Origin: Caprimulgus europaeus
Lineage: Eukaryota; Chordata; Aves; Caprimulgiformes; Caprimulgidae
Direction of reading: 5' to 3'
Length of the DNA: 64,000 bases
Assembly: GCA_907165065.1 (NCBI GenBank)
Contig: OU015524.1
Span: 28,194,295 to 28,258,294, forward strand
Shown: positions 14,261 to 26,397 of the stretch, piece after piece
Layout of the letters: each line of letters starts with the position of its first letter
Position numbering within the stretch: position 1 is the first letter of the stretch
The notes under the pieces: generated by a model
Told to the model about the DNA's origin: nothing
Seen by the model: only the letters and a program-made list of their open reading frames with translations
The model's database searches: none
Program-made: the position numbers and the translations under genes

Positions 14261-14291
14261 ATTTATTTTATTTATTTATTTATTTATTTTT
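14261..14291 (+). repeat. (ATTT)n microsatellite
   Basis: About seven imperfect ATTT/TTTA units run into a short T tract. This is a simple tetranucleotide repeat and a likely length-polymorphic marker. Confidence 0.9.
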
Positions 14292-17200
14292 AAGGCAAGC
14301 AGCTGAGCGCATTGCTTCTGGCTGTGTCTTTCTGTAGGTTGCCAGTTGCCAGCATTCACAAAGCACAAGTTATGTAATGCACTCCTATCAGGAATCTGAG
14401 TTCAAAAACATTTCATGAAGTCCCATGCTGTTCTTGTTGAAGTAATTGTTTCTGATAATGAAAAGTCTGTATCACCCTGATTCAGCTGTCCTGGCCCTCT
14501 TCAATGGCAGCACTTTGTGCTTTCCCTCAATCCCTTCTCCCTCCCTCCATCACAACAATCCCTGCTCGTTTATTAAGGAGACTATTCTCTTTCCTAAACC
14601 TCTTCACTGGCTTTTGCCAGAGGAAAAGAAAAATAAAGGAGGGCACATGTAGTTTTGCCCCTCCTGTGCCTCTGAAGCAAGCTGTTTTTTCATTGCTCAT
14701 CATTTGGAAAATCACCATTTCTTTGGTAAGTGCAGAAGAAACACCTGATTCACCATGTAAAGTATATTCATCACATTGCAGTATTGATGGAATACCTTTT
14801 CTAACCTAACTTTGAGAATAAAGACCAAAATTTCAGAATAATCTGCCTCCCAGAAATGTGCTTACTCCTGATGGAATTATTTGAGGCACTTTTCAGGAAA
14901 ATTCTGCAACTTTTCGCAGAAATAATTGGATGACTTGTTGAGTGAGGAATTTCATTTGCAGTCACCCCACCACTTTGTTATCATTAAAGTCAATCAGACA
15001 TATAGATAAGAACATGTAATAATTTAAGGTTTCTAAAACAGAGCCCATAAAGAGGAAATCAAACAGGACATCTCTCTCCTTCAATCCGTATTGAAAGTTT
15101 TTATGCCAGTACATGAATTTGTAAATATTAGTCAATATACTTCTTATCTCAATAAGTCAATATTTCCTTCTTTGGTAAAATTTAAGTAGAAGAAATAGAA
15201 GTTTAAAAAAAATGCAGTAGGAGTCAGAATTAGTATAAAATGACCTTATCAAATATCAAAATAAAGGCTTAAACTCTAAACAGTATTAAAGTGTGCTTCC
15301 TTATAATTCTGTTTCCAGTGTAGTTGTGACTGCATTCTTTAAAGAATAAAATTTGATTCATATCATTGTGTATAAGTAAATATAAAACTTAGACCAAAGT
15401 ATTTTGGGGAAGTTTGATCCATGACAGTCAGTCAAAGGATTCCCATTTATTTCAGCAGACTTCAGCACAAATGCTTGGAGGAAGGATATCTGGGAAAGGT
15501 GTGTTTAATGTTAGAGTAATGATTTACAGGGTACGGGAAAAGTGTACTGAAAGAAACCTTCAATGCACAATTAGATAGTTTGACAGATAAAATATCCATA
15601 TGTAAATCTCAATGTATTTCATCATGTGCATCGAAATATAGGAGATGAAAGATGAAGAATAGATCATTTATTTCTAAACAGCAACAGAAATTTTTATTAT
15701 TCTTTCAGACACAGTTAATTTTTAAATAACCAATTATCTTAAATATAGGAGGAATTTTTTTCAAGTATTTTTTCTTAAATTTCAGGGATTGTGTTTGTTT
15801 ATTTGTCCCTACTTGTTTCCTTCAGAGTTAAAAGTTAAGATTCTTAGAAAGAAGGGAATAGAAAGTTGTCAGGCACTGTTTATCTTTAATTCAGTCTCCA
15901 ATTCTTAGTTAGACAAAGCTCACAAAGACTTCTGTTCCATTAATTTGTGGTCTTAACAAGCCTCAAGCCGTATACATGGAGGAAAACAACCCTCTGTTTC
16001 AATAAAAGGAACGTTTAAAATTACTATTATTAAACACAGAAGGATAAGCCTTAATCACAATTCTTTACACTTTCTTTTAGCAACTCCAAACATTAGTTAA
16101 TTCTTGCAGCCAAGCTAATAGAGATTAATTTATCTCTCTGAGGCACAGAAATGACCATTTTCCCAAGTCAATGAAAGAATCAGCAACAGAACTCAAGTGC
16201 TGCAGACTGAAGTTCCTGGTTAAAAGAAATACCTTAAAAATTAAGCAAAACACAACAAGAACTCCCTACAGTCACTCAGACCACAAATTCTACAACCGCT
16301 TCAAAACCTCATGAGTGTTACTTCTATGAGTTCCCAGTGAAATCCCTGCAATACTGCTTAACTGACCATAGGACACAAGGGTATATAAGACCTGCTTCAG
16401 TTTTTAAAGCTATAAAATGGGGCCATTGGTACCAACCTCTTTTTAAAATGCTTTGATTTTTTTTTCTGATCAAAACAGTAGAGATATATTGATATTGAAC
16501 CTATGCCTAGAAAAATCAAACATAGTTTACAGATTCAAACATGGTTCATAGCCTTTGTCATCCCAAGCTGGACCTCTGAGAAAAATGAATAGAAAACATG
16601 GCAAGTGTCAGCTTGCTGCTTCATGCATTGTGAATTAAACATGTAAAAGCAGCAGCTGCATAAGCAAAGAATAAAAATTCTGATTTGTACAGCTTACAGT
16701 CATTGACTATCAAAACATAAGCAAAATAAAACCTTTACTGCTACAAGAGTTGATATAATTTGGTTTCTCTTCTCTCTCCAGTGTATTAAACTTCAAAATC
16801 TTAATGACTAATTTATACTGCACATGCTTTGTAAAATAATGCCTATTGCCTATGAATCTACACAAAACAACACTTTGCTAAAGATTTTGTTGGCTTTGCA
16901 AGGCAAAAGAAAAAAAAACAAAACACAAACACAGTTAATGCATATGCTGGAAAGCACCAACAAATTCTTAAGTCCTAAATACCAGTTCTGGAGTATGTTT
17001 TGAACAAATTGTCGATTAGCTGCAAGAGTGATAATACAGTGTTAACTAGTACTTGAGAACTTGCCTGGTATGCTTGAATTATCCTGAATTTAGACAAGAC
17101 AAAATAATGTACCTAGTGGTGTTGACAATCCTACGAAACTGAAGTTACTACAATATTGATCTGGAGTGAGAAGAGAATGAGACCACCAGTACTTTTAATA

Positions 17201-20200
17201 CATTGTTGTGGAAAACAGAAATTAACCAACTTAAACGCTGACATGAGTGAGAAAGCAAGCTATGACCATATAAATCAGAGGGAAATACCCAGTCCTGAAA
17301 TGAATCCTTTGCAATAAGCCACTTTCTGACTGGTACCATTGACTTCAGCAGCGGTCCTAAAGGTATAGGAACCTGGACACTTTTCAAAATCATTACTGAA
17401 AGAAGAGAATTTACTTTAGTATCTAATCTTCAAAACATGATTACAGCATGTTCATAAGGTCCAACCTCAATTTCAGAAAACACAGAGTACTTGCCTTGCA
17501 GCCAAATTACACAATGGATTTAGGAAAGCTGGGTGACTAGTGGAAAGCACTGCAGTGCAAAAAGCTGTTTTGTTCCACTCAGTTTCTCAGCACCTCCATT
17601 TTAAGGCTCGTTACAAGGATTTTCATCAGAACAGAGCATAGCAAACTCATTCCCTGGTAAAGCTTCAGTCCTGCTTTCTGAAACAGAAGATTTTGACTAG
17701 AATGTCTTCTTCTAAACTGAAACTTCTGCAAACTCAGAAATTAGAAATACAGAACTATCACAAGTTTTATGACCCATTTTTACATTCCAAGGTAATCAAA
17801 TTAATTTTGTGCAACTACTCAATGAATTATAATGTACTGTTGTGTTTGTACTTATGTTGAATAGAGAAGACTCCTTTTTCATGCAGTACTTTCATTAAAT
17901 TCCTCTATATTACACAGAAATATGTGTCAAAAAGCATTTAGGTGGTATATGCCAGTTCCTTATTCTCTGAATCTTACTCCATTTTAGTGTGTGAGAAGAT
18001 ACTTGAAGTAATAGAGTATACATTTTTTTGAATGCTCTGACTGTCTTTCTTGGCAAGATTAATCCCATCTGCTTTTATCTGTAAAAAAGTTTGGTACCTC
18101 ATCTAGGATTCCTGCACACTATTCAACAGAGAAAATTATGGATTACCAGAGAACAATCATCTCATCCTAATTTTAGGTGGTTTACATAGTTTAGATGAAT
18201 CACCCTGTGGAAATAGATCTTTTTCTATTAATGGTAAAAATTAACAACAACAAAAAGTAAAAAAGTAAATTACTCATGTACCTCTAAAGCCAAATTTAGA
18301 CCATTAAGTGTAGGTGGAATGCATTTTACCTTTACTGATTGGCATCCACTTTGGATTGGGCTATCTTAGACTTACACCATGGACTTTCCTAAACTATGGT
18401 GAGAAAACCCACAGTAAATCTCCACCCATTAGTGAGAAACAACTTATGGATGCCAGTGACTTCTGTTAAAAACATTAACCACACCAGTCCTTACAGAATA
18501 GTGATTCATGAAATTACACTGTTTATAGCATCTCAAATAAGGGAAAATCTGTAGTTTCCAAAATAAACACTGGAAAAGTGAAATATTGGAGAAGTTTATA
18601 AGATTCCAAGTAGTTAATAATAAACAGGATAAAAACAACGTGTCCATATGCTGGCAGAACAACACCTCATGAATCATGTACCTACTGTGATCAAATATTT
18701 GTTGGAGGGGTTCATTGGGGTTTTTTGATGTGTCATACTGCATTCATAGGATGACATCTGAGAAGAGAAGATGAGCAATGAAAGAATAAATGGTTTGGAT
18801 TATAGTAATCACCATTTTTTACCTTTTGGCTGGAGCTGCTCCAAGACTTTCCAGTACTGCTCCTGCCTAGTAGAAGTCCCATCACAGATTCATGCAAAAA
18901 AATAAGAGAATGAACTCAAAGCAGAACAATTACACATTCCAATAAACTGTCAATTTAAGCTAACAATGTAGAAGCTGACAAACACATAGTAATCTTAACA
19001 GTGGCAAAGAACTTTATGGCTAATATTGGTCTCACTAATTGTCTTCCTAGATAATCTAATGATCTTGTGATCATCACAGGAGAGGCACAAGCATTGTCAG
19101 GTGAAATACTTGAGACAACTATCTGACTGTTGGCCAAAATGCCTCCCCACCCCCAACATTTAAAGTATTTTAAACTTTCTGTAACTGGGGGTATGTGATG
19201 TCAAAAAGACCTGACAGAAATGAAACAGCTATCTTAGATGCTAGACATATCAGATCTCCCAAATACATTTTCCCTCCTCCTTTTCATGCTACTATTGGCA
19301 GCAAAATGTTATAGAAGACATGTAACTTTTTTAATTTAAAAAATTATATTGAAATATCATATTATTCAATATTATCTAATATAGCATGCATTTTAAATGC
19401 TTAATGAAAATAATAAAACATAAAAGTAGCTTCTGACACAATGATGCTACAAGTGTTGTACAACTTACTCTGAAAAGGTAGGAAATGCTGGAATAAAATC
19501 AACAGTAGTCAAGTAACTTTTTCACTTAACATCATGTCTGAAACAGAAATGATGATGATAACAATGGGAATTTTGGGAAGAAACATGGGCTGAGAAGGCC
19601 GTGCACACCCAACATCAGGGAAGGCTCTTACTCTCAGGACTCTTGCTGGCCATTCCTCTCTGTGTTCCTCTCCAAATACCACATTCACTGCCTGTAGAGC
19701 CAGTGAACAGGCACAGTATTGCAGACAAATGGAGAGGTCAGCACAAATCTCAATTAGAGTATATTTTGAGCAGGAATTATTTTACCTTCAAGGTGGAGAA
19801 AGGAAACAGTTACTCCAGTGGCTGAGACAATGGTGACTGCTGCAGGAGGAGTTCCAGTTAAGACAAAGAAAAAGCTATGAACTCCCAACCAGCATTGTGG
19901 ACTCAGGGTGCCTACCAGGCATGTATGTCCATAATCAGATGAAAAAACTTAAGGAATGAAGAACAAAGGACACCTAGGAGTGATTGCAGACAGCCAGTCA
20001 CACAACAGCTTGCAATACAGCTGCGAAGATCAATACAACTTTGTGTTGCACGCACATATGCATCTTGAGATAGTGCAGAATGGACATTTTAACGGTCCAA
20101 TTTTATACAGTTCCATATGATCCTACATGGAATACTACAGTCAGTTGAGTATCAGATTACCAGAACCATATGATGAAAACTAGGGAAGTTTCTGAGCTGA

Positions 20201-20372
20201 ACAATACTTTGTAATAGATTATTTAATTTTCTGTATAAACACACGTATTGCACATCTAACAGCTCTCACAGAAAGAACTGTAAACAACAGTCTGGTAGTG
20301 TTTGCAGTGTAAATACCAAGAATGGAGGGAAGAAAATTATAACTGTAGACACAGAAAAGTAATCCTTCTATT
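14292..20372. other. Unique non-coding DNA, no gene seen
   Basis: About 6 kb of AT-rich sequence with many scattered TAAT cores and stop codons in all frames. No repeat family was recognised. The only feature with exon-like boundaries is 14621-14725, listed separately. Confidence 0.5.
14621..14725 (+). other. Candidate internal exon (105 nt, one open frame), uncertain
   Basis: An extended pyrimidine-rich stretch (CTATTCTCTTTCC, then CCTCTTCACTGGCTTTTGCCAG) gives a strong acceptor ending at 14620, and TTTG|GTAAGTG gives a strong donor at 14726. The 105-nt segment is a multiple of three and is open in frame 1 for 35 codons, while frame 2 stops after four codons. The peptide is basic at first and ends in a hydrophobic stretch, and it resembles no protein I know. 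In 64 kb several such acceptor-donor pairs are expected by chance, so this is only a candidate. Confidence 0.15.
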
Positions 20373-20392
20373 AAAAAAAAAAAAAAAAAAAA
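20373..20392 (+). repeat. Poly(A) tract, 20 A
   Basis: An uninterrupted run of 20 A. No AATAAA signal lies within 40 bases upstream, so it is more likely a simple homopolymer than a retroposed poly(A) tail. Confidence 0.9.
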
Positions 20393-20897
20393 GAACAAAA
20401 AGTATCAGACTTTGGAATAATGTCTTAAAAAAAACAGGAGGAAATCTTTGTTGCATGAAAACTCATTGGCAGAACAGAAGACCAGAGGACTTTAATAAGT
20501 CATTTCAAAAATGCACTTTTCAGATCCTACTCTGTACTAGAATTTTCTAACTATTGATTGCTATGACATGAAACCCAAAGAAATTAAGGGCCCTGACAAA
20601 CACATGAAAGAAGAGCCATGAGGAATGTCTCTTTATGGTTCTGTATGGGATCCTTTGAGGCTCTGCTTGACAGAAGAGTGCAGAGACACCTGGACTACTG
20701 GCAGGTGGCACATGGCTAGCCCGAAGACTCCACAATAAAGCTTCATTAGCCAGATATTCTGCAGTTTCTTGAGGCAAATAAAGAACTTTATAGCTTTGGA
20801 ATTTTTTTATTTTTTAAAAGTTTGAATTAAAATTTTTAATTGTTTTGCATCTTGCAAGTAAGAATTTTTATAAGATCTATTTCTTTCTCTGTCCTAG

Positions 20898-21010
20898 GTG
20901 GACGCAGCTTTAAGAAACACAGTAAGTCCCACAGAGATGTCAGAAGAAGCGGGTGGAATTCAGCCATGCAGTCCCTGCCTTCAGCACATCAGCTGACTAA
21001 CTTTACCTGA
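20898..21010 (+). other. Candidate terminal or non-coding exon after a strong acceptor
   Basis: ATTTCTTTCTCTGTCCTAG is a strong acceptor ending at 20897. After it, two plus frames stay open: one of 32 codons ending at TGA 20994-20996, and one of 36 codons from 20900 ending at TGA 21008-21010 that is rich in Lys, Arg, His and Ser at its start. A possible donor, CACA|GTAAGTC at 20911, would leave only 13 nt. Neither peptide is recognised. The following 400 bases are less AT-rich than their surroundings. It could be a terminal exon, a regulatory element or chance. Confidence 0.15.
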
Positions 21011-21920
21011 AGAACCAATTTATCCAATGCAGAGATTTACAGACTCTGTGCTGTAATTTAACGGTTGGCAAAGCAAGATACATTGTGTTATCCACTTCAT
21101 CTTCTGCAAGGACATGTTGCTGAAAAGGCAAAGAGGTGCATTTACCTTTCATCCATCTGCTTGGCCCTACTGTTTGCAGCAATTACTGTTTGCCTGCAGA
21201 CTTCTCTAATCACTGAGTAGAGAGAGAAGAATTATTCTAATTGCTGAGTGGTTTTAGTTTCCCAAAATAGTTGACCTTCTTCCTTTTTGAAGAAAAACTT
21301 TCCCCTGCCTCTCTGCCTGCCTCCCCACCCCCTTCCTGCTGGCAGACATGAGAAGAGAGCTGTGTTTGTTTTCACGGTAAATGAGAGGCCAGGGCAGCAA
21401 CAAGACTGATCTCACCGTTTCCAGCTGTAATATTTGATTTCTTTACAACTGTACATATGCAGAACTCGGAAACTAAACTAGTCCAGTAAGAGCAATATGC
21501 ATAAAAATCTCACAGTGGGGGGTGCTGAGTGGCAAAAGCATGGCTCTTGACTTGAAAGCAATTTATCCAGCTAAGAGACAAGGGTTATTTGGGCCAAAAT
21601 TGCTGAACACTGCAGCTGAGCCCGTATGTCCACATATAGGGACATGTCAGATTTTCAAGTGTTGAAGGTCCAGGATTTAATAGTGAAACCAGACAAAGCT
21701 AGGCAATTTTAGGTTGTGTAGAACTGTCCCTATAGGGCTCAGGAAAATAACTTCAAGGCCTGCTTAGAAAGAAGAAAAAACCAAACTATCATTAAAAACC
21801 TCCCTTATTTCCCACTAACAGAGATAACCATGTATCAGTCATCGTGACAATGCTGGTTTGCTGCTTTGAAGTTCATGTAATTTTAACATACAGAATTCTT
21901 GTCTTGAACTTTGTATTAAC

Positions 21921-22003
21921 ATTAATTATATATATATAAAAATATATATTAATGATATACACTTTATATACATAATTATATATAGAATCATATATATAAT
22001 CAC
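21921..22003. repeat. AT-rich low-complexity stretch with a hairpin
   Basis: The stretch is almost entirely A and T. At 21921-21953 ATTAAT plus a TA run is mirrored by a TA run plus ATTAAT, so nearly the whole segment folds on itself with a four-base loop and one bulged base. This is a cruciform-prone simple repeat. Confidence 0.85.
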
Positions 22004-22591
22004 ATTCTGTGATATTAAGCATTTACATGTATCACTTTCAGACATTAGAGAGGGTTTTCTACTAAGGTTTTTTTTCTTTTTTTTAATTGGACAATGAGAA
22101 GAATGACAGAAATACATTTCAGCAGGAGTTCAAACTAGAGAGACAGGATTTTCAAAAGTGAACAGTTATTTTTTTTAAAGTAACGTTTTTAAGAACCCTA
22201 AATATGTCTGATCTGCTGGAGAAATTCTAAATTTCTCCAAGTGGAAGAGCTGTAGTTTGAAGAGGAAGTGGCTTAAATATTAAAATGTTTTCAGATAACA
22301 GAAATCCAGAAGTAAAAAGCTGACAATATACTCCCAGTACTGGTATTAACTTTATTATCTCTGCAGTCTTTATTAACTACATGTTCAAGGCAGGAGGGTA
22401 TATTTATTTACTTATTTATTTTAATGGAAATTCTTCCCTTGTGTAAAGACTTTCAAACTGAGATTCACCGAGTAGTGCACACTTATGGAAGACTGTGTGA
22501 AACCCTTTCTTTTGTTCTCAGCCCGGCGGCTGGGAGTCCAGCTATCCTGAGGCCCCAAAAAACTGAGCCCAAGCCTGCACACTCACCGATG

Positions 22592-22639
22592 TAGACCTGG
22601 AAGCCCCTAGACCTCAAAGCTCTTAGACCTCCTGTCTCC
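22592..22639 (+). repeat. Three-unit tandem repeat, 16-bp period
   Basis: The heptamer TAGACCT starts at 22592, 22608 and 22624, exactly 16 bases apart each time. Units 1 and 2 agree at 12 of 16 positions, and unit 3 keeps the heptamer but little else. This is a decayed minisatellite or a regularly phased motif. On the minus strand the heptamer reads AGGTCTA, close to a nuclear-receptor half site. The surrounding 22510-22700 is richer in GC than its neighbours. Confidence 0.7.
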
Positions 22640-22699
22640 AAGTGACGCTCCCAGGTCCTTAACTATGGCAGCTCCCAAGCAGACTGGCTCAAGGCAGGC

Positions 22700-25600
22700 T
22701 GTGTTGCAGACAATTAAAAGGGTTTCCTTCAGAAGAGGCATGTTTCCTCAGCAAGCCTTTTTTGCCTCTATTGGCAAACCAGAGCTGACACTGCAGTACA
22801 CTTTGTTTCATCCTGTTCAGCTTTCTAACAGAGGATGTTTTGTGGGGAAAGATTCTGGACAGCTTTAGCTGTCTACATATTCTTACCTTAAAAACAACTT
22901 TTTGTTTTTATTTCAAGATCAGTGACATAGAAAATATCTCTTGTGAACAGCATTGTAACTAGTGTGGTGAGCCCTACTGTTACTCTGCAAGTTATCGGGT
23001 AAACCTGAGCTTTGCTTGTATTTCCTAGAGACCACCTGGACAGAGTAGGTGTGTGGTCCAAAACCTACTGGTGAGAAGGTTCAGATGGCAGATATTAAGA
23101 GCTAGACCACTGCTGTGGACCTGATGACCTGAGTATTTCCAGCCCTGGCATTAACTTCTCTGGAGCCTTTATTCACCAAGCACTTCAAGTCAGTGGGAAC
23201 TATTTCCACCCTGGCATAGATGCTTACAAGTGAAATGACAATAGGAAGCACTCGCATTTCTTTCAAATCTCAGAAACCTTATTTCAATTTGAGTTTTGGA
23301 AAAGACTTGGGAAGTACTAATTACTCCAGCTAGTTCATTCCAGGACAAGCACAGAGAGAAGAAAAACAAGGCTCTTTGCCTCTTGTTGCAAAAGAGCAAA
23401 GCAGACTCAAAGCAGAAGTGAAGCAGAGGTACGTGATAAACTGGCCTTGAATGTGCCTTAGCAAGAGGTTACAGTGCACTTCTTGCTTCCTCTCAACCAG
23501 CCCCATTCTCATACCATAAAAATAGAACTACATCGGGCGACTCCGAGCTAGGCCAGTTGGAGGTAGCTTCTCCATAACTGTACACCAGTTGGGAATGGAT
23601 GTTACACAGCCACGTTTGCCCTGACACTGTGTCTTCTTTAGTGCAAACAGTAGGAGAACATTGCCAATGGTACCCATTCTTCAATTCCCTGTCAGCAGTG
23701 ATTGCTTTTGGGCAACATAGCTCTCAACAAATTCTTTGCTCTTCCAGAGGAATCACGTGGAGACAATCTAGGATGAACTTTGTGCCTCAAATGTTGACCA
23801 AATACATTACTGATTTCTACAGTTAGCTCAGACACCCCTCAAAACTAGTATGCCTGGAAGCAAGACAACCAAAGGGCTTTTTCCCTCAGAGCTGTGCCAG
23901 CTTCGCATATACTAGAGTCATTCCAGTTGTGCTCAGGTTAATAAAAAGGAACTTGCTATTTTTTCAAAGTACAAGACAGATGGATAGATTACAGCTAACA
24001 GACAGTGCTTATGTTCGTCACATAATGCTGAACATTAGAGTGCTATGACTTAGCATGTGTGTTTGCTCAGTAGAAAATGTCTCTCCTGCATAATATTCAT
24101 ATCAAATGACTTCTACACTAAGTTCCTACTTGTAGATATTCTAGCATGATTCAGTAAATTATTTACTCACTTCCAAAACACTGCTATCCTTCTAAGAATG
24201 CATTTGGCTATCTTTTTGGATGTTTACAGTTTATAATTTTTAATTAAAATTAATTGAACTGCAGAGTTCAATATGCTATAGTTATTTTATATAGTGTTAT
24301 TTCATATATGGGATTTCAAGAATATGATAGAAAGCAAAATAATCAGTTTCTTTTGCTCACACTCCATCTATCCCAGTTTGGTCATATCTGAGAATACTAA
24401 TGATTTCTAACGTAAGGGGCTTCATAGCTAACCTTTTGCTTATCCTTATCCCTTTCTGGCCCCAGTCCTCTACCCAAAACACAATCCCCCACGGAAATTG
24501 CCCTTATGAATACCAATGCCTGTGGACAACTTTTTATTTGGCAGCTGTATAGCATTATGTACTTATTATCCATGAAAGAGTTCTACTTTCTTCAAACTGG
24601 AATTAAAGTGCATTAGGAAACCAAGAAAAATGTTGTTGCTGCACATCACACTGGGTCAGACAGCTTTAGAAAATCCCCAGAATTAAAGAAGAAAACCATT
24701 CCCTTTTTTTCCTGTACCATCAGTATCATCTGACCAACTGCTAATTGTACTGCTGAGGTTTTAAAGACCTCTATTCAGGTAAGTGCTGGCCAAAAAAAAC
24801 CTGCTCTCATTCATCAAAGCACAAGTACTTTCAAGAGTAGCCTAGTAACACAGAAAAGACTTGAAAATCCTCAAAGTCCAGCCACCTATGGAGTGATCAT
24901 GTGAAAAAATGTCAAAGAATCACTTTTGTAAATGCTTAAGACAACTGCTACTGAGTGGTAAATACAAAATACTGTTTAATTGCAATTTTCAAAAATTCTT
25001 CCTGCTTTCAGTCATTATATGTCTGTCCCTCTGATGGAAATGGGAATTCTTTCAATTTTCAGGCCTGTGCTCTCCTTTCATTGCAATGAGGACCTAATTC
25101 AGAGCTTTAAACTGTGTTCTGCAATGCATAATTAATCTGGCTTCATAGAGACCTGGACAAAAGACCCTATTCAATCTTCAGCTCCTTCCCCCTGAGATAT
25201 TGTTATTTCTAAAAACTCCTGCCAGCTGGGCTGGAGGGAAATCTCAGCACTGTGGGAGAATGAACAAACTACAGGCCTCCGAGGGATTTGAAGTAACTAT
25301 CTGACTAAATTGGATTAGAAAGTAAGGAAGGGGAGGGGAAGAGAGCTTATTCTGAAGTCTACAAAAGCTCATAAAAAATTCTTAGAAGATTTTCATATGG
25401 TGAAGGGGAGAGAAATATGCAAGTTTTTACAACAAAACAGAGAAAGAATTTTAAAACATGCGTGAGCCAATGCACTTGGGGATGTTTGAAGAGATTACTG
25501 CTGGTATTATTTCAGGAAAACTGTTGTGTCTGCCTTAGAGCTGTGAAACGACATTTCTCTGCAAAATCTAGGCTGTCCTGCAAACCAAAATAGTCATACT

Positions 25601-26340
25601 TTCCTTCCAGGTATTTGATACATCTCCTGGTGGAACCTATAATGTAGCCTGACTGTAAGTTGCTTTAAATTTCCTTCTAAGCACATTGCAATTAAAAGCC
25701 TCTGTCCAGAAAGATTTCAAAGGTCTATGGAAAAATGAATTCAGCCTTGTTAAAAGAGCCAGCACCCTGCTTTCATTCCCCACAAGCTCACTCTGCAAAC
25801 TGTGTCAGGGATGCTGCCCAGATCACCTGGCCACTTCTCACATGTTTCACAATATTTTTAGCAGGCACACACATACTCTGGAATATTGCCCCATTTACCA
25901 ACCACCAGACTTTTGGAAGATGAAGTGGGAAAAGCTCATACCCCCATTGGGAAAGTGGGTGGCTGAGGAAAAAGATGCTCTGGGCTCTGTGCCTCCTCTA
26001 ACATCCCCCACTAACATGGGCCTGCTGTTCGCAGGCTCCCTGCTCCTGCAGCACTGATGCTGTGGTTGAATGAGGTTACGTGGGCATAGCGCAGGACAAA
26101 ACTTGGCTCCCTAGCTTTAGAAATATTTTCAGAAACCAGATCTTTTAGATAGCCTAACCAAAACTCCCCATATTTCAACAAGCAGCCCTTACAACAGCAA
26201 CAACAAAGGACAGATTTTATAGGTTTTTGCATTTTACAGAAAGAAATTATATAAATGCCTCAAGAAAGACCAGCACCCTCACTTAAAATCCTTCTGCTGG
26301 CACCATCAGAAAACTGAAAAGCAAAAACCATAATAAGATC
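22700..26340. other. Unique non-coding DNA, no gene seen
   Basis: No recognised exon or repeat in 3.6 kb other than the candidate exon at 24724-24778. The segment 24235-24256 is a palindromic A/T block containing TTTTAATTAAAA. The segment 25030-25330 is rich in short motifs of the kind seen in conserved non-coding DNA (ATTGCAAT, CATAATTAATC), but conservation cannot be judged from one sequence. The 123-codon frame at 25686-26057 is unrecognised. Confidence 0.5.
24724..24778 (+). other. Candidate non-coding or poison exon, 55 nt
   Basis: The acceptor has a long pyrimidine tract (CATTCCCTTTTTTTCCTG, then TACCATCAG) ending at 24723. The donor is CAG|GTAAGTG at 24779, a full match to the vertebrate consensus. 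The 55-nt segment has a stop codon in every plus frame (TAA in frame 1, TGA in frame 2, TAA in frame 3) and its length is not a multiple of three. If spliced it would be a UTR, lncRNA or poison exon, not a coding one. It is the best-formed splice-site pair I found here, but decoy exons of this quality are common in large vertebrate introns. Confidence 0.25.
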
Positions 26341-26380
26341 CTGATAATGGGATCAGCATTGTCTTCTTCCCCCTGTCCAG

Positions 26381-26397
26381 GCCTGCCCATCATGGAG
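26381..26397 (+). other. Candidate 17-nt microexon, uncertain
   Basis: TTGTCTTCTTCCCCCTGTCCAG is a near-ideal acceptor ending at 26380, with a possible branch sequence CTGATAA 38-44 bases upstream. Seventeen bases later GAG|GTAAGGC forms a strong donor. An exon this short would be a microexon of a length that is not a multiple of three. The acceptor might instead pair with a later donor, or not be used at all. Confidence 0.12.

Noticed and set aside
25686..26057. 123-codon plus-strand ORF
   Set aside because: No recognisable domain, a second unrelated frame overlaps it, and no exon boundaries are evident.
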